The notes under the pieces are model-generated. The model saw only the letters and a list, made by a program, of their open reading frames with translations, had not been told where the DNA came from and ran no database searches. Positions 1-5,662 of a stretch of 7,684 nucleotides of DNA are shown here, one piece after another (the first letter of the stretch is position 1; every line of letters starts with the position of its first letter). The DNA is from Bacillota bacterium (GTDB lineage Bacteria; Bacillota; Clostridia; Oscillospirales; Oscillospiraceae), in NCBI GenBank assembly GCA_023393155.1, contig JAEWML010000122.1:1-7684 (forward strand). Direction: 5' to 3'. Position numbers and translations under genes: made by a program.

Positions 1-788
1 TCTTCATCGCTGAGATAGCTCATAAGCTGGTGGGCCTTATCCGCGTCCCGAAATTCGGGAAGCTTTAAAAGCCGGCTGGCCCCCACGGTCTGCACCTCCC
101 GGCGGCCCGCCTCGTCCAGCACGTCCGTGGCATAGGTCACGGTCTGGCTCAGGGGCAAAAACACCTTGGGGGAAAGCTGATCCGTCATGTGCAGCAGCCG
201 CTCGTTCATCTCGTCGGCAGAGCTGCTGGTAAAATGGGTGTTCAGCAAATGGGCAAGCGCCGGTATCTGGTCCGCGTCCAGCTTTAGCTGAAGCCGGAGC
301 AGCTGGCTTTTCACCCGGTTGTTGCCCATCATCATCACGACAATCAGGCTTTCGTCATCTACGGGAATCAAATCAAAATGCTTGGCAAAAAAATTTTTTC
401 GTCCGGCAGTGGCTGTGTACACGGGATAGCCCGCCAGCGCGCTCACCGCTTTCCCCGCTTGGGAAACGGCCCGGTCCAGCTCCTCCATTTTCAGGTGAAG
501 CGCCGCGTTCAGCTTCTCCGTCTCCGCCACGCTGAGCTTTTGCCGCTCCATCAGCTCGTTGACATACAGCCGATAGCCCTTGGGCGCGGGCACCCGCCCG
601 GCGGAGGTGTGGGGCTGCTCCAAATAGCCCAGCTCCACCAGATCCGCCAGCTCGTTGCGAATGGTGGCGGAGCTGAAGGAGCCTCCCATCTGGGAAGCAA
701 TCGCCTTTGAGCCCACCGGTTCGGCAGTGAAAATATAATCCTCCACCACCGCTTTCAGTATTTGCTTTTTTCGGTCTGTCAAATCCAT
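1..788 (-). CDS. hrcA: Heat-inducible transcription repressor HrcA (partial, C-terminus beyond left edge)
   Basis: HrcA represses class I heat-shock genes (groESL, hrcA-grpE-dnaK-dnaJ) by binding the CIRCE operator, with GroEL acting as its folding modulator. Translating the minus strand from ATG at 788 gives 262 residues before the window ends; the family is usually about 340-350, so roughly the last 80 are missing. The N-terminal winged-helix domain (about 1-80) shows the family hallmarks PVGS (24-27), SATIRNEL (40-47), PHTSAGR (59-65) and PKGYRLYV (69-76). The central dimerisation region follows, and the visible end reads LLKLPEFRDADKA, a typical late HrcA segment. AAGGAG sits about 7 nt before the ATG. 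A perfect CIRCE and a strong promoter lie directly upstream, indicating autoregulation. By family context grpE-dnaK-dnaJ would be expected downstream, outside this window. Identification is firm. Confidence 0.96.
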   Translation of the reverse strand, partial: MDLTDRKKQILKAVVEDYIFTAEPVGSKAIASQMGGSFSSATIRNELADLVELGYLEQPHTSAGRVPAPKGYRLYVNELMERQKLSVAETEKLNAALHLKMEELDRAVSQAGKAVSALAGYPVYTATAGRKNFFAKHFDLIPVDDESLIVVMMMGNNRVKSQLLRLQLKLDADQIPALAHLLNTHFTSSSADEMNERLLHMTDQLSPKVFLPLSQTVTYATDVLDEAGRREVQTVGASRLLKLPEFRDADKAHQLMSYLSDE

Positions 789-821
789 AGTCCGCTCCTT
801 ACCAGAACGGTAAAACAAAGA

Positions 822-848
822 TTAGCACTCATTAGTTCCGAGTGCTAA
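822..848. promoter_or_regulatory. CIRCE operator (HrcA binding site)
   Basis: Perfect match to the CIRCE consensus: TTAGCACTC, a 9-nt spacer, then GAGTGCTAA, forming a complete 9-bp inverted repeat. It lies 34 nt upstream of the hrcA start codon and covers the predicted transcription start (about 846). HrcA bound here should therefore block initiation of its own gene. Confidence 0.97.
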
Positions 849-852
849 AGCG

Positions 853-881
853 AGTTTACCACCACGCAAAACGAATGTCAA
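853..881 (-). promoter_or_regulatory. Sigma-A type promoter of hrcA
   Basis: On the minus strand there is a consensus -35 TTGACA (876-881), a 17-nt spacer, and -10 TAAACT (853-858). The -10 is preceded by TGG, so it also has an extended -10 TGn element. The predicted start, near 846, falls inside CIRCE. The promoter is strong and is likely held down by HrcA outside heat stress. Confidence 0.85.
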
Positions 882-931
882 TGGATGGATATAAACAAAT
901 TGTAAATTCAGGCAAAGCCCTTCGTTTTGCG
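865..931. repeat. 11-bp perfect inverted repeat in the hrcA upstream spacer
   Basis: CGCAAAACGAA (865-875) is exactly complementary to TTCGTTTTGCG (921-931), with 45 nt between the arms. The left arm lies inside the -35/-10 spacer of the hrcA promoter. A second, mutually overlapping pairing is possible on the plus strand: TTCAGGC (907-913) with GCCTGAA (956-962), just before a terminator-like hairpin. The function is unknown. It could be a regulator site or part of a small structured RNA read on the plus strand, but no convincing plus-strand promoter was found. Confidence 0.4.
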
Positions 932-965
932 GGCGCGGCGGCCATTAGCGGGCCTGCCTGAACGC

Positions 966-995
966 GGGACCGTCTGCCAAAGACGGCCCTTTTTT
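966..995 (+). terminator. Intrinsic terminator-like hairpin with no evident upstream gene
   Basis: On the plus strand GGG-A-CCGTCT pairs with AGACGG-CCC around a 5-nt loop (976-980), with one bulged A, and is followed directly by six T (990-995). The T tract exists only in the plus direction, so it cannot serve hrcA or the small minus-strand gene. No plus-strand ORF precedes it in this window. It may end a short untranslated RNA or stop antisense transcription leaving the hrcA promoter region. Confidence 0.6.
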
Positions 996-1009
996 AAGCG
1001 GAGCGCTTT

Positions 1010-1056
1010 GAAAAACACAAAAGCGTCCCATGTCCGCTTTTGCGGACCGGGACGCT
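1010..1056 (-). terminator. Intrinsic terminator of the 84-residue small-protein gene
   Basis: Read on the minus strand, AGCGTCCC (1056-1049) pairs with GGGACGCT (1029-1022). An inner GTCCGC/GCGGAC stem is closed by a 4-nt A loop, with small bulges between the two stems. TTTGTGTTTTT follows immediately (1021-1011). The base of the hairpin lies 8 nt after the stop codon of the gene ending at 1065, which assigns it to that gene. Confidence 0.85.
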
Positions 1057-1064
1057 GATTTTGA

Positions 1065-1319
1065 CTAATTTTCAGAAGTCTGAGTCGCCTCCCAGCCTTG
1101 CAGAAGCGCCCGCGCCGCCTCTCCGGTGGGTGGCAAATCGGTCAGATGCAGCAAATATCCGGCGGCGTCCCGCCATTGCGATGCGGAATACGCCTCCTGC
1201 GAAAGCTCCAGCGCCGCCCTTACCGCGTGGCGCTGAAAACTCTTTTCCCGCAAATCTGAGAGATAATTGCAGCCTGTGCGCTTTGCCAGCACCTCTAAAA
1301 GCTCCTCTTCCTCCGGCAT
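1065..1319 (-). CDS. Small acidic protein of unknown function (84 aa)
   Basis: I do not recognise this family. The reading frame gives 84 residues beginning MPEEEELLEVLAKRTGCNYL. It is a soluble, mostly helical-looking protein with an acidic start, one cysteine (residue 18 of this frame) and no membrane segment or signal peptide. The ATG at 1319 was chosen because AGGGGTGAG (1331-1323) is well placed before it. An in-frame TTG at 1337 would place that Shine-Dalgarno sequence inside the coding region. A good intrinsic terminator follows the stop by 8 nt and a plausible promoter precedes the gene (1358-1386), so it looks like a real single-gene unit. It is transcribed divergently from an XRE-type HTH regulator across an AT-rich spacer, which suggests regulatory coupling. 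That coupling is inference. Confidence 0.75.
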   Translation of the reverse strand: MPEEEELLEVLAKRTGCNYLSDLREKSFQRHAVRAALELSQEAYSASQWRDAAGYLLHLTDLPPTGEAARALLQGWEATQTSEN

Positions 1320-1322
1320 AAT

Positions 1323-1331
1323 CTCACCCCT
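1323..1331 (-). promoter_or_regulatory. Ribosome binding site deciding the 1319 start
   Basis: Minus-strand AGGGGTGAG, with AGGGG 7 nt before ATG 1319. It favours this ATG over the in-frame upstream TTG at 1337. Confidence 0.65.
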
Positions 1332-1356
1332 CGCCAAAAGTGTATTTATTTATTCT

Positions 1357-1396
1357 AATAATACTATATTACTCGCTAAAAGTAAATAATATTATT
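1357..1396. promoter_or_regulatory. Imperfect AT-rich dyad, candidate operator between divergent genes
   Basis: The left arm, 1357-1373 (AATAATACTATATTACT), and right arm, 1381-1396 (AGTAAATAATATTATT), are complementary apart from one substitution-type mismatch and a one-base gap. The 7-nt centre is CGCTAAA. The arms coincide with the predicted -10 and -35 of the minus-strand small-protein gene, which is a classic layout for a repressor site. The adjacent XRE-family protein is the natural candidate ligand, but this is inferred from position only. Confidence 0.4.
1358..1386 (-). promoter_or_regulatory. Probable promoter of the 84-aa small-protein gene
   Basis: On the minus strand there is -35 TTTACT (1381-1386), a 17-nt spacer, and -10 TATTAT (1358-1363). 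The surrounding DNA is very AT-rich, so chance matches are easier here than elsewhere. The predicted start is near 1351, about 30 nt before ATG 1319. Confidence 0.5.
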
Positions 1397-1467
1397 CTAT
1401 TGGTCTGTAACGCAGTACCCTTTGTTTTGATAACATTAAGGATAAATAGGAAAGTATCCTAATTTGC

Positions 1468-1480
1468 GGAGGAGGGAGGG
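1468..1480 (+). promoter_or_regulatory. Purine-rich ribosome binding site deciding the HTH gene start
   Basis: GGAGGAGGGAGGG ends 7 nt before TTG 1488. This makes TTG 1488 the likely start and argues against the in-frame TTG at 1464, for which the same stretch would be coding. Confidence 0.7.
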
Positions 1481-1487
1481 ATACCGC

Positions 1488-1724
1488 TTGCGGGAAAAAT
1501 ATCGGGAAAACTACCGGCTTCTGGGGCTGAGAATTGCTTATTACCGGAAGGTACGGGGCTATACGCAGGAGCAACTGGCGGAAATGATCGGCAAAAGCTG
1601 GTCGTTTCTCAGCCAAATTGAGGCCAACAACGGCACGAGGCTGAAGGGACTTTCCCTGGAGACGCTTTTTTCCATTGCCGAAGCGCTGCAAGTATCGGCG
1701 GGACGCCTGTTTGACCAGGACTGA
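1488..1724 (+). CDS. XRE/Cro-C1 family helix-turn-helix transcriptional regulator (78 aa)
   Basis: This is a small DNA-binding protein that is almost entirely one HTH_3/XRE domain. The domain begins at LGLRIAYYRKVRGYTQEQLA, with helix 2 in YTQEQLAEMIG and the recognition helix around KSWSFLSQIE. It ends with ETLFSIAEALQVSAGRLFDQ, the usual closing helices with the 'L..iAeaL.v....l' pattern. There is no extra C-terminal sensing domain, so the length fits stand-alone phage-like or Sin/HigA-type regulators. The start is a TTG with a very strong ribosome binding site 7 nt upstream. An in-frame TTG at 1464 would add 8 residues but would include that site. It is divergent from the small acidic protein gene. 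The spacer holds a dyad that it might bind, so autoregulation or control of the neighbour is plausible but unproven. No clear promoter for it could be assigned. Confidence 0.88.
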   Translation: MREKYRENYRLLGLRIAYYRKVRGYTQEQLAEMIGKSWSFLSQIEANNGTRLKGLSLETLFSIAEALQVSAGRLFDQD

Positions 1725-1805
1725 GGACGGGATAACGAAGGCAATACGGCACAATTCACGGCTTTGGTCTTAATGCGCAAGCACCGGACAAGACCGAGGC
1801 AGACA

Positions 1806-1845
1806 AGAGGGCAGGCCCAAATCTTTCGATTTGGGCCTGCCCTCT
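1806..1845. terminator. Strong palindromic hairpin between convergent HTH gene and rnf operon
   Basis: Eighteen contiguous base pairs close on a 4-nt loop (1824-1827) around GGGCAGGCCC. On the minus strand the loop is GAAA closed by C-G, a stable GNRA tetraloop, suggesting it functions mainly as the 3' end of the rnf transcript, 26 nt after the rnfB stop. Neither side has a long T tract: the minus side continues TTGTCTGCC and the plus side CTTGTGAC. Termination strength is therefore uncertain, and the hairpin may also protect the 3' end. Its position suits a shared bidirectional terminator. Confidence 0.65.
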
Positions 1846-1871
1846 CTTGTGACAGAATCTTTGGGGTACTC

Positions 1872-2774
1872 TTACGCGTTGGGAGCGGGAGCAGCAGTCT
1901 GCGCGGCGGCGGCAGCCTCAGCGGCAGCCTTGGCCTTGTCGGCCTGTGCCTTTTTGACAGCCTTGTACTTCTCCTTCTCCTCGGGCGTTGCAATGGGCAA
2001 AATACAGTCGCGGGGGCAGACCTTGGTGCACATCTTGCAGTTAATGCACTTGTCGTAGTCAATCGCGGCCACATTGTTGGTCACATGGATGGCGTCCTTT
2101 TTGCACTCCTTCTCGCATAGGCCGCAGCCAATGCAGGAGTTGGCGCACACGCTCATGGCCACTTTGCCCTTGTCCTGATTGATGCAGGCCACGTGAACCT
2201 TCTTGGACACGGGGACGGAAATAATCAGCTTGCGAGGGCAGGCGGTGGCGCAAGCCATGCAGTCGGTGCACTTCACAGGGTCCACCACGGCGCAGCCGTT
2301 GGGAGCAATGTGCATAGCGTCAAACTGGCAGGCAGTCACGCAGGAGCCAAAGCCCAGACAGCCGAAGCCGCACTCCAGCGGACCGGCAGCCACCTTCATG
2401 GCGGAGACGCAGTCCAGCACGCCGCGGTATTCAAAGCGCTTTTTCGCCGCGGTTCCGCCGTTGCAGCGGACAAAGGCCACTTCTTTTTCGGCGCTGCTGG
2501 GTTCCACGCCCATAATGGCGGCAATTTTCTCCGCACAGGCCGCGCCGCCCACAGGGCAGGCATTGACGGGCGCGCTGCCGTCCAGAATGTGACCCGCGCA
2601 GTCGGAGCAGCCCGCATAGCCGCAGCCGCCGCAGTTTGCGCCAGGCAGGGCATCGACAATTTCAGGAAGTCTGGGGTCGGTTTTCACGGCAAAGACAATG
2701 GACGCCACTGCCAGAATCACGGCGAACACAGCGCCCAAAATTCCCAGAACCAAAATGGCAAAGACAATATTCAT
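1872..2774 (-). CDS. rnfB: Rnf complex subunit RnfB, ferredoxin-oxidising iron-sulfur protein
   Basis: RnfB is the electron-entry subunit. It accepts electrons from reduced ferredoxin on the cytoplasmic side and passes them to the membrane core. The 300 residues start with one membrane anchor (about 3-30). Next comes the Fe-S domain CGGCGYAGCSDC (C48, C51, C56, C59) with C73 nearby. A multi-cluster ferredoxin region follows: C135/C139/C145/C149; C169-x2-C172-x2-C175-x3-C179; C210-x3-C214-x2-C217-x2-C220-x3-C224; C243-x2-C246-x2-C249-x3-C253. Additional single cysteines are C161, C197 and C257. The tail (about 265-300) is rich in Ala and Lys and probably disordered. After C149 the usual proline of CP is Gln. 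AAGGAGGAG precedes ATG 2774, 12 nt after the rnfA stop. It is the last gene of the operon. The two-part layout is typical of clostridial RnfB, so assignment is firm. Confidence 0.97.
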   Translation of the reverse strand: MNIVFAILVLGILGAVFAVILAVASIVFAVKTDPRLPEIVDALPGANCGGCGYAGCSDCAGHILDGSAPVNACPVGGAACAEKIAAIMGVEPSSAEKEVAFVRCNGGTAAKKRFEYRGVLDCVSAMKVAAGPLECGFGCLGFGSCVTACQFDAMHIAPNGCAVVDPVKCTDCMACATACPRKLIISVPVSKKVHVACINQDKGKVAMSVCANSCIGCGLCEKECKKDAIHVTNNVAAIDYDKCINCKMCTKVCPRDCILPIATPEEKEKYKAVKKAQADKAKAAAEAAAAAQTAAPAPNA

Positions 2775-2786
2775 GATTTCTCCTCC

Positions 2787-3371
2787 TTAACCGAAGACGT
2801 TCGCACCGGAGAAGCCCATGAACGCCAGTGCCATCAGTCCAGCGGTAACCAGCGCAAGGGGAAACCCCTCAAAGGCTTTGGGCGGATCAGCGAACACAAG
2901 ACGCTCCCGGATGCTGGCAAACAGCACGATGGCCAGCAAAAAGCCCAGACCGCCGGTAATGCCATACACCACGGACTCAATAAAATTGTAGCTGTTCTGC
3001 ACGTTTAGCAGGGCAACGCCCAGCACGGCGCAGTTGGTGGTAATCAGCGGCAGGTAAATGCCCAGCGCAGTATACAGCGAAGGAAGTGATTTCTGAAGAA
3101 ACATCTCCACAAACTGCACCAGCGAAGCGATAATCAAAATGAACGCCACGGTCTGCATGTACTCCAGACTCAGGGGAATCAGCAGATACTCGTTGGCAAG
3201 CCATGTAAATGCGGAGGCAAGACCCATGACGAAGGTAACGGCCACACCCATGCCCACAGCGGTGTCAATTTTCTTGGAAACGCCCATAAAGGGGCAGATT
3301 CCAAGAAATTGGGCAAAAATAAAGTTATTAACCAGAATGGCGCCCAGAGCAATGGAAAAGATTTCTTTCAT
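2787..3371 (-). CDS. rnfA: Rnf complex membrane subunit RnfA
   Basis: RnfA is a six-helix integral membrane subunit that pairs with its homologue RnfE in inverted topology. Each contributes two cysteines to a [2Fe-2S] centre buried in the membrane, which carries electrons across the bilayer. The 194 residues match the family length. N-terminal [18 protein letters not shown] places C26 in the first half, and [17 protein letters not shown] places C114 in the second, the two expected ligands. The rest is hydrophobic apart from the conserved IRERL loop (about 154-158). ATG 3371 follows the rnfE stop by only 3 nt. The ribosome binding site AAGGAGG lies within the end of rnfE, so translation is probably coupled. 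Confidence 0.97.
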   Translation of the reverse strand: MKEIFSIALGAILVNNFIFAQFLGICPFMGVSKKIDTAVGMGVAVTFVMGLASAFTWLANEYLLIPLSLEYMQTVAFILIIASLVQFVEMFLQKSLPSLYTALGIYLPLITTNCAVLGVALLNVQNSYNFIESVVYGITGGLGFLLAIVLFASIRERLVFADPPKAFEGFPLALVTAGLMALAFMGFSGANVFG

Positions 3372-3374
3372 GGC

Positions 3375-3989
3375 TTACTTTTCCTCCTTTGCAGCTTTTT
3401 TGGGCCGATTCGGCGCCCACTGCATGGCGGCAATCAAAACGCCCAGCACCAGGAAGCCGCCCACCGGCAGCGTCAGCACGCCAATGGTCTGATAGCCCGC
3501 CGGCATAATTTGAATACCGGCCAGCGTGCCCGCACCCAGCAACTCGCGGATAATGCACATAGCCAGCAGCACCAGCGTATAGCCCAAACCCTGAAAAACG
3601 CCGTCCATCGCAGAAGCAGCAATCCCTTCTTTGGAGGCAAAACCCTCTGCACGGCCCAGAATGATGCAGTTCACCACGATCAGAGGAATAAACACGCCCA
3701 AAGACGCGGCGATGTCCGGCAAAAACGCCTGCAACAGCAGGTCCACACAGGTGACAAAGCCTGCGATGACCACGATGTACATGGCAATCCGGATTTTATT
3801 GGGGACAATCTTCCGAATAGCAGAAATCACGACGTTGGAAGCGGTCAGAATAATCAGCACGGACACGCCCATGCCAAGGCCGTTCATAATAGAGGTGGTA
3901 ATTGCCATGGTAGAGCACAAACCCAGAAGCTGCACCAGCACGGGGTTGTTGGTAATGACGCCCTCTTTTAACTGTTTACCGATGTTCAT
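3375..3989 (-). CDS. rnfE: Rnf complex membrane subunit RnfE
   Basis: RnfE is the RnfA-like integral membrane partner, about six helices over 204 residues. It begins with NPVLVQLLGLCSTMAIT (C25) and carries IPLIVVNCIILGRAEGFAS (C108), the two cysteines that share the intramembrane [2Fe-2S] site with RnfA. IIRELLGAGTLAG (146-158) is a further family signature. The C-terminus is a short basic tail (PNRPKKAAKEEK), as expected for a cytoplasmic end. ATG 3989 is preceded by AAGGGGGAG, and the gap to the rnfG stop is 18 nt, the longest in the operon. The order G-E-A follows the usual clostridial arrangement. Confidence 0.97.
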   Translation of the reverse strand: MNIGKQLKEGVITNNPVLVQLLGLCSTMAITTSIMNGLGMGVSVLIILTASNVVISAIRKIVPNKIRIAMYIVVIAGFVTCVDLLLQAFLPDIAASLGVFIPLIVVNCIILGRAEGFASKEGIAASAMDGVFQGLGYTLVLLAMCIIRELLGAGTLAGIQIMPAGYQTIGVLTLPVGGFLVLGVLIAAMQWAPNRPKKAAKEEK

Positions 3990-4007
3990 TGTTCAACTCC
4001 CCCTTTC

Positions 4008-4643
4008 TCAGCCCATCGCGGCGGTCACGGCCAAGGCGCCGTTGACTCCGCCGGTGACGCCCTTGGTGGACACGGTTGCGCCGGTAATGGCGTCCACATT
4101 GCCGCCCACCGTCAGGTCGCCGTCCGAATGGCTCATGCCGACAAACTGCTCCAAAACGCCCACGCCGCTGCCGGGCAGCGGGTCATTGTTCATAATCTTG
4201 CTTCCGATGCCGGAGGTTTCGGCATGAGAGACGATGGATACGCCGGTGACGCTTTCCTCCGAGTCCACGCCCACCATCATCACGATGGTGCCCTGAGAGC
4301 CGCTGGTGTCCATCTTCACGGCATAGCCCGCGTTGGCCCCGTCAGACCCGATGACCTGATAAATCTCAGTCACCTTGGCTTTATAGGCCGCAGCGGCGGC
4401 GGTCATTTCGTCCGTAATCTCCAGCGCCTCGGAAAAGGTGCTGTTTGGATCCGCCACCACGGCGGACATAGCCGCCACGGTCTTAGCCTTGTTGGCGGCG
4501 GTGATATTGGGCTCGGTCACCTGATTGACAAGGCCCAGCAGTCCCGCCACGATGATGCAGGTGATGGTCAGGGTAAACGTCAGCAGCAAAATGTACTTGG
4601 GGTTCATTGTAATTTTTTCCTTGGTTTTCACTTGTTCGCTCAT
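4008..4643 (-). CDS. rnfG: Rnf complex FMN-binding subunit RnfG
   Basis: RnfG carries a covalently bound FMN on the outer face of the membrane and relays electrons within the complex. The 211 residues have one N-terminal membrane helix (about 16-38) and an FMN-binding domain. The flavinylation motif ITGATVST gives T190 as the expected phosphoester-linked threonine. Upstream, HAETSGIGSKI (140-150) matches the conserved HxETPGLG region but has Ser where Pro is usual. Attachment of FMN normally needs the flavin transferase ApbE, which is not encoded in this window. ATG 4643 overlaps the rnfD stop in an ATGA (4640-4643), implying translational coupling. Confidence 0.96.
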   Translation of the reverse strand: MSEQVKTKEKITMNPKYILLLTFTLTITCIIVAGLLGLVNQVTEPNITAANKAKTVAAMSAVVADPNSTFSEALEITDEMTAAAAAYKAKVTEIYQVIGSDGANAGYAVKMDTSGSQGTIVMMVGVDSEESVTGVSIVSHAETSGIGSKIMNNDPLPGSGVGVLEQFVGMSHSDGDLTVGGNVDAITGATVSTKGVTGGVNGALAVTAAMG

Positions 4644-5659
4644 TTCGAAGCCGCCTCCTTCTTATCGGATTTGACAACGCCGAAGCGCTGAGGCTTCACA
4701 TACTTGTCGATGAGGGCGGTCAGCAGGTTCATCACCAGAATGGAGTAGCACACGCCCTCGTTATAGGAGCCGAAATAGCGGATAAACACGGTAATCAGGC
4801 CGCAGCCGATGCCATAGATCAACTGGCCTGTGGGGGTGACGGGAGAGGTCGCGTAATCGGTCGCCATGAAAAACGCGCCCAGCAGCAGTCCGCCGCCCAG
4901 CAGGTTAAACAGCATCCACGTAAACGCATCGTTCCCACGGGGGAAAATCAGCGTCAGGACAACCACGGTGGCGATATAGCTCACCGGGGTCTGCCAGGAG
5001 ATGACCTTGCGGGCCAGCAGGTAAATGCCGCCGGCAATGAGCATCAGGGCGGAAATTTCGCCGATGGACCCGCCGATGCGCCCTAAAAACATGTCCGTCA
5101 TGGTGACGCCGCTGTCCAGCAGTCCCTGCAAATTATTGGTGTGGAGATAGGCCATGGGAGTGGCCGCCGTCACCGTGTCGGCGTTGGATCCGAACAGGTG
5201 AGAGGTGGCCTGAAACTTCGCCCAGGTAGTCATGTTCCCGGCGAAGGAGGCCACCATTATGGCACGGCCCACCAGGGCCGGGTTTACAAAGTTCTTGCCG
5301 ATGCCGCCAAAGAGCTGCTTGGCAACCACGATGGAGAAAAAGCTGCCCACAAACAGCGCAAAATAGGTCACGCCCACGGGGCAGACAAACGCCAGCAGCA
5401 TACCCGTGACCACTGCGGAAAGATCGCCCACGGCCTGCTGCTTCTTCATAAGCTTGCGGTATACCCACTCCCACGCCGTGCAGAAAATCACGCTGGCACA
5501 GGTCACAGTCAGCGCCCGAAGGCCAAACGCCCAAACAGCGTAAGCAAGAGCGGGCAGCATGGCGATAATCACGTCCAGCATAATGGAACGGGTGTTTTCC
5601 GCGGCGCGGATATGGGGAGAAGACGTGGCGATCAGCTTCAGATTTTTATAGTCGGTCAT
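4640..5659 (-). CDS. rnfD: Rnf complex membrane subunit RnfD (NqrB/RnfD family)
   Basis: RnfD is the large polytopic subunit related to NqrB. It holds a covalent FMN and is thought to take part in coupling electron flow to Na+ or H+ movement. The 339 residues contain multiple hydrophobic helices from about residue 28 onward. Visible family motifs are GGIGKNFVNPALVGR (118-132), the flavinylation motif DTVTAATPMA with T167 as the expected FMN-linked threonine, and FMATDYATSPVTPTGQ (264-279). ATG 5659 follows the rnfC stop by 3 nt, with AAGGAGG inside the end of rnfC. Sequence alone does not show whether the complex uses Na+ or H+. Confidence 0.97.
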   Translation of the reverse strand: MTDYKNLKLIATSSPHIRAAENTRSIMLDVIIAMLPALAYAVWAFGLRALTVTCASVIFCTAWEWVYRKLMKKQQAVGDLSAVVTGMLLAFVCPVGVTYFALFVGSFFSIVVAKQLFGGIGKNFVNPALVGRAIMVASFAGNMTTWAKFQATSHLFGSNADTVTAATPMAYLHTNNLQGLLDSGVTMTDMFLGRIGGSIGEISALMLIAGGIYLLARKVISWQTPVSYIATVVVLTLIFPRGNDAFTWMLFNLLGGGLLLGAFFMATDYATSPVTPTGQLIYGIGCGLITVFIRYFGSYNEGVCYSILVMNLLTALIDKYVKPQRFGVVKSDKKEAASK

Positions 5660-5662
5660 CTC

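Noticed and set aside
378..710. Plus-strand 110-codon frame opposite hrcA
   Set aside because: It is antisense to a clearly identified HrcA reading frame with intact family motifs.
1040..1321. Plus-strand 93-codon frame opposite the small acidic protein
   Set aside because: It is Ala/Pro-rich with no ribosome binding site, and it starts inside a terminator hairpin. The minus-strand frame has full gene signals.
1392..2074. Minus-strand frames (1392-1754 and 1559-2074) opposite the HTH gene and the end of rnfB
   Set aside because: They are antisense to the XRE gene, whose HTH pattern is clear, or out of frame with rnfB. Their products are Arg/Pro/Ser-rich without recognisable structure.
2193..3008. 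Plus-strand open frame of 271 codons opposite rnfB and rnfA
   Set aside because: It is antisense to well-supported rnf genes. The composition is typical of a shadow frame and there is no ribosome binding site or family resemblance.
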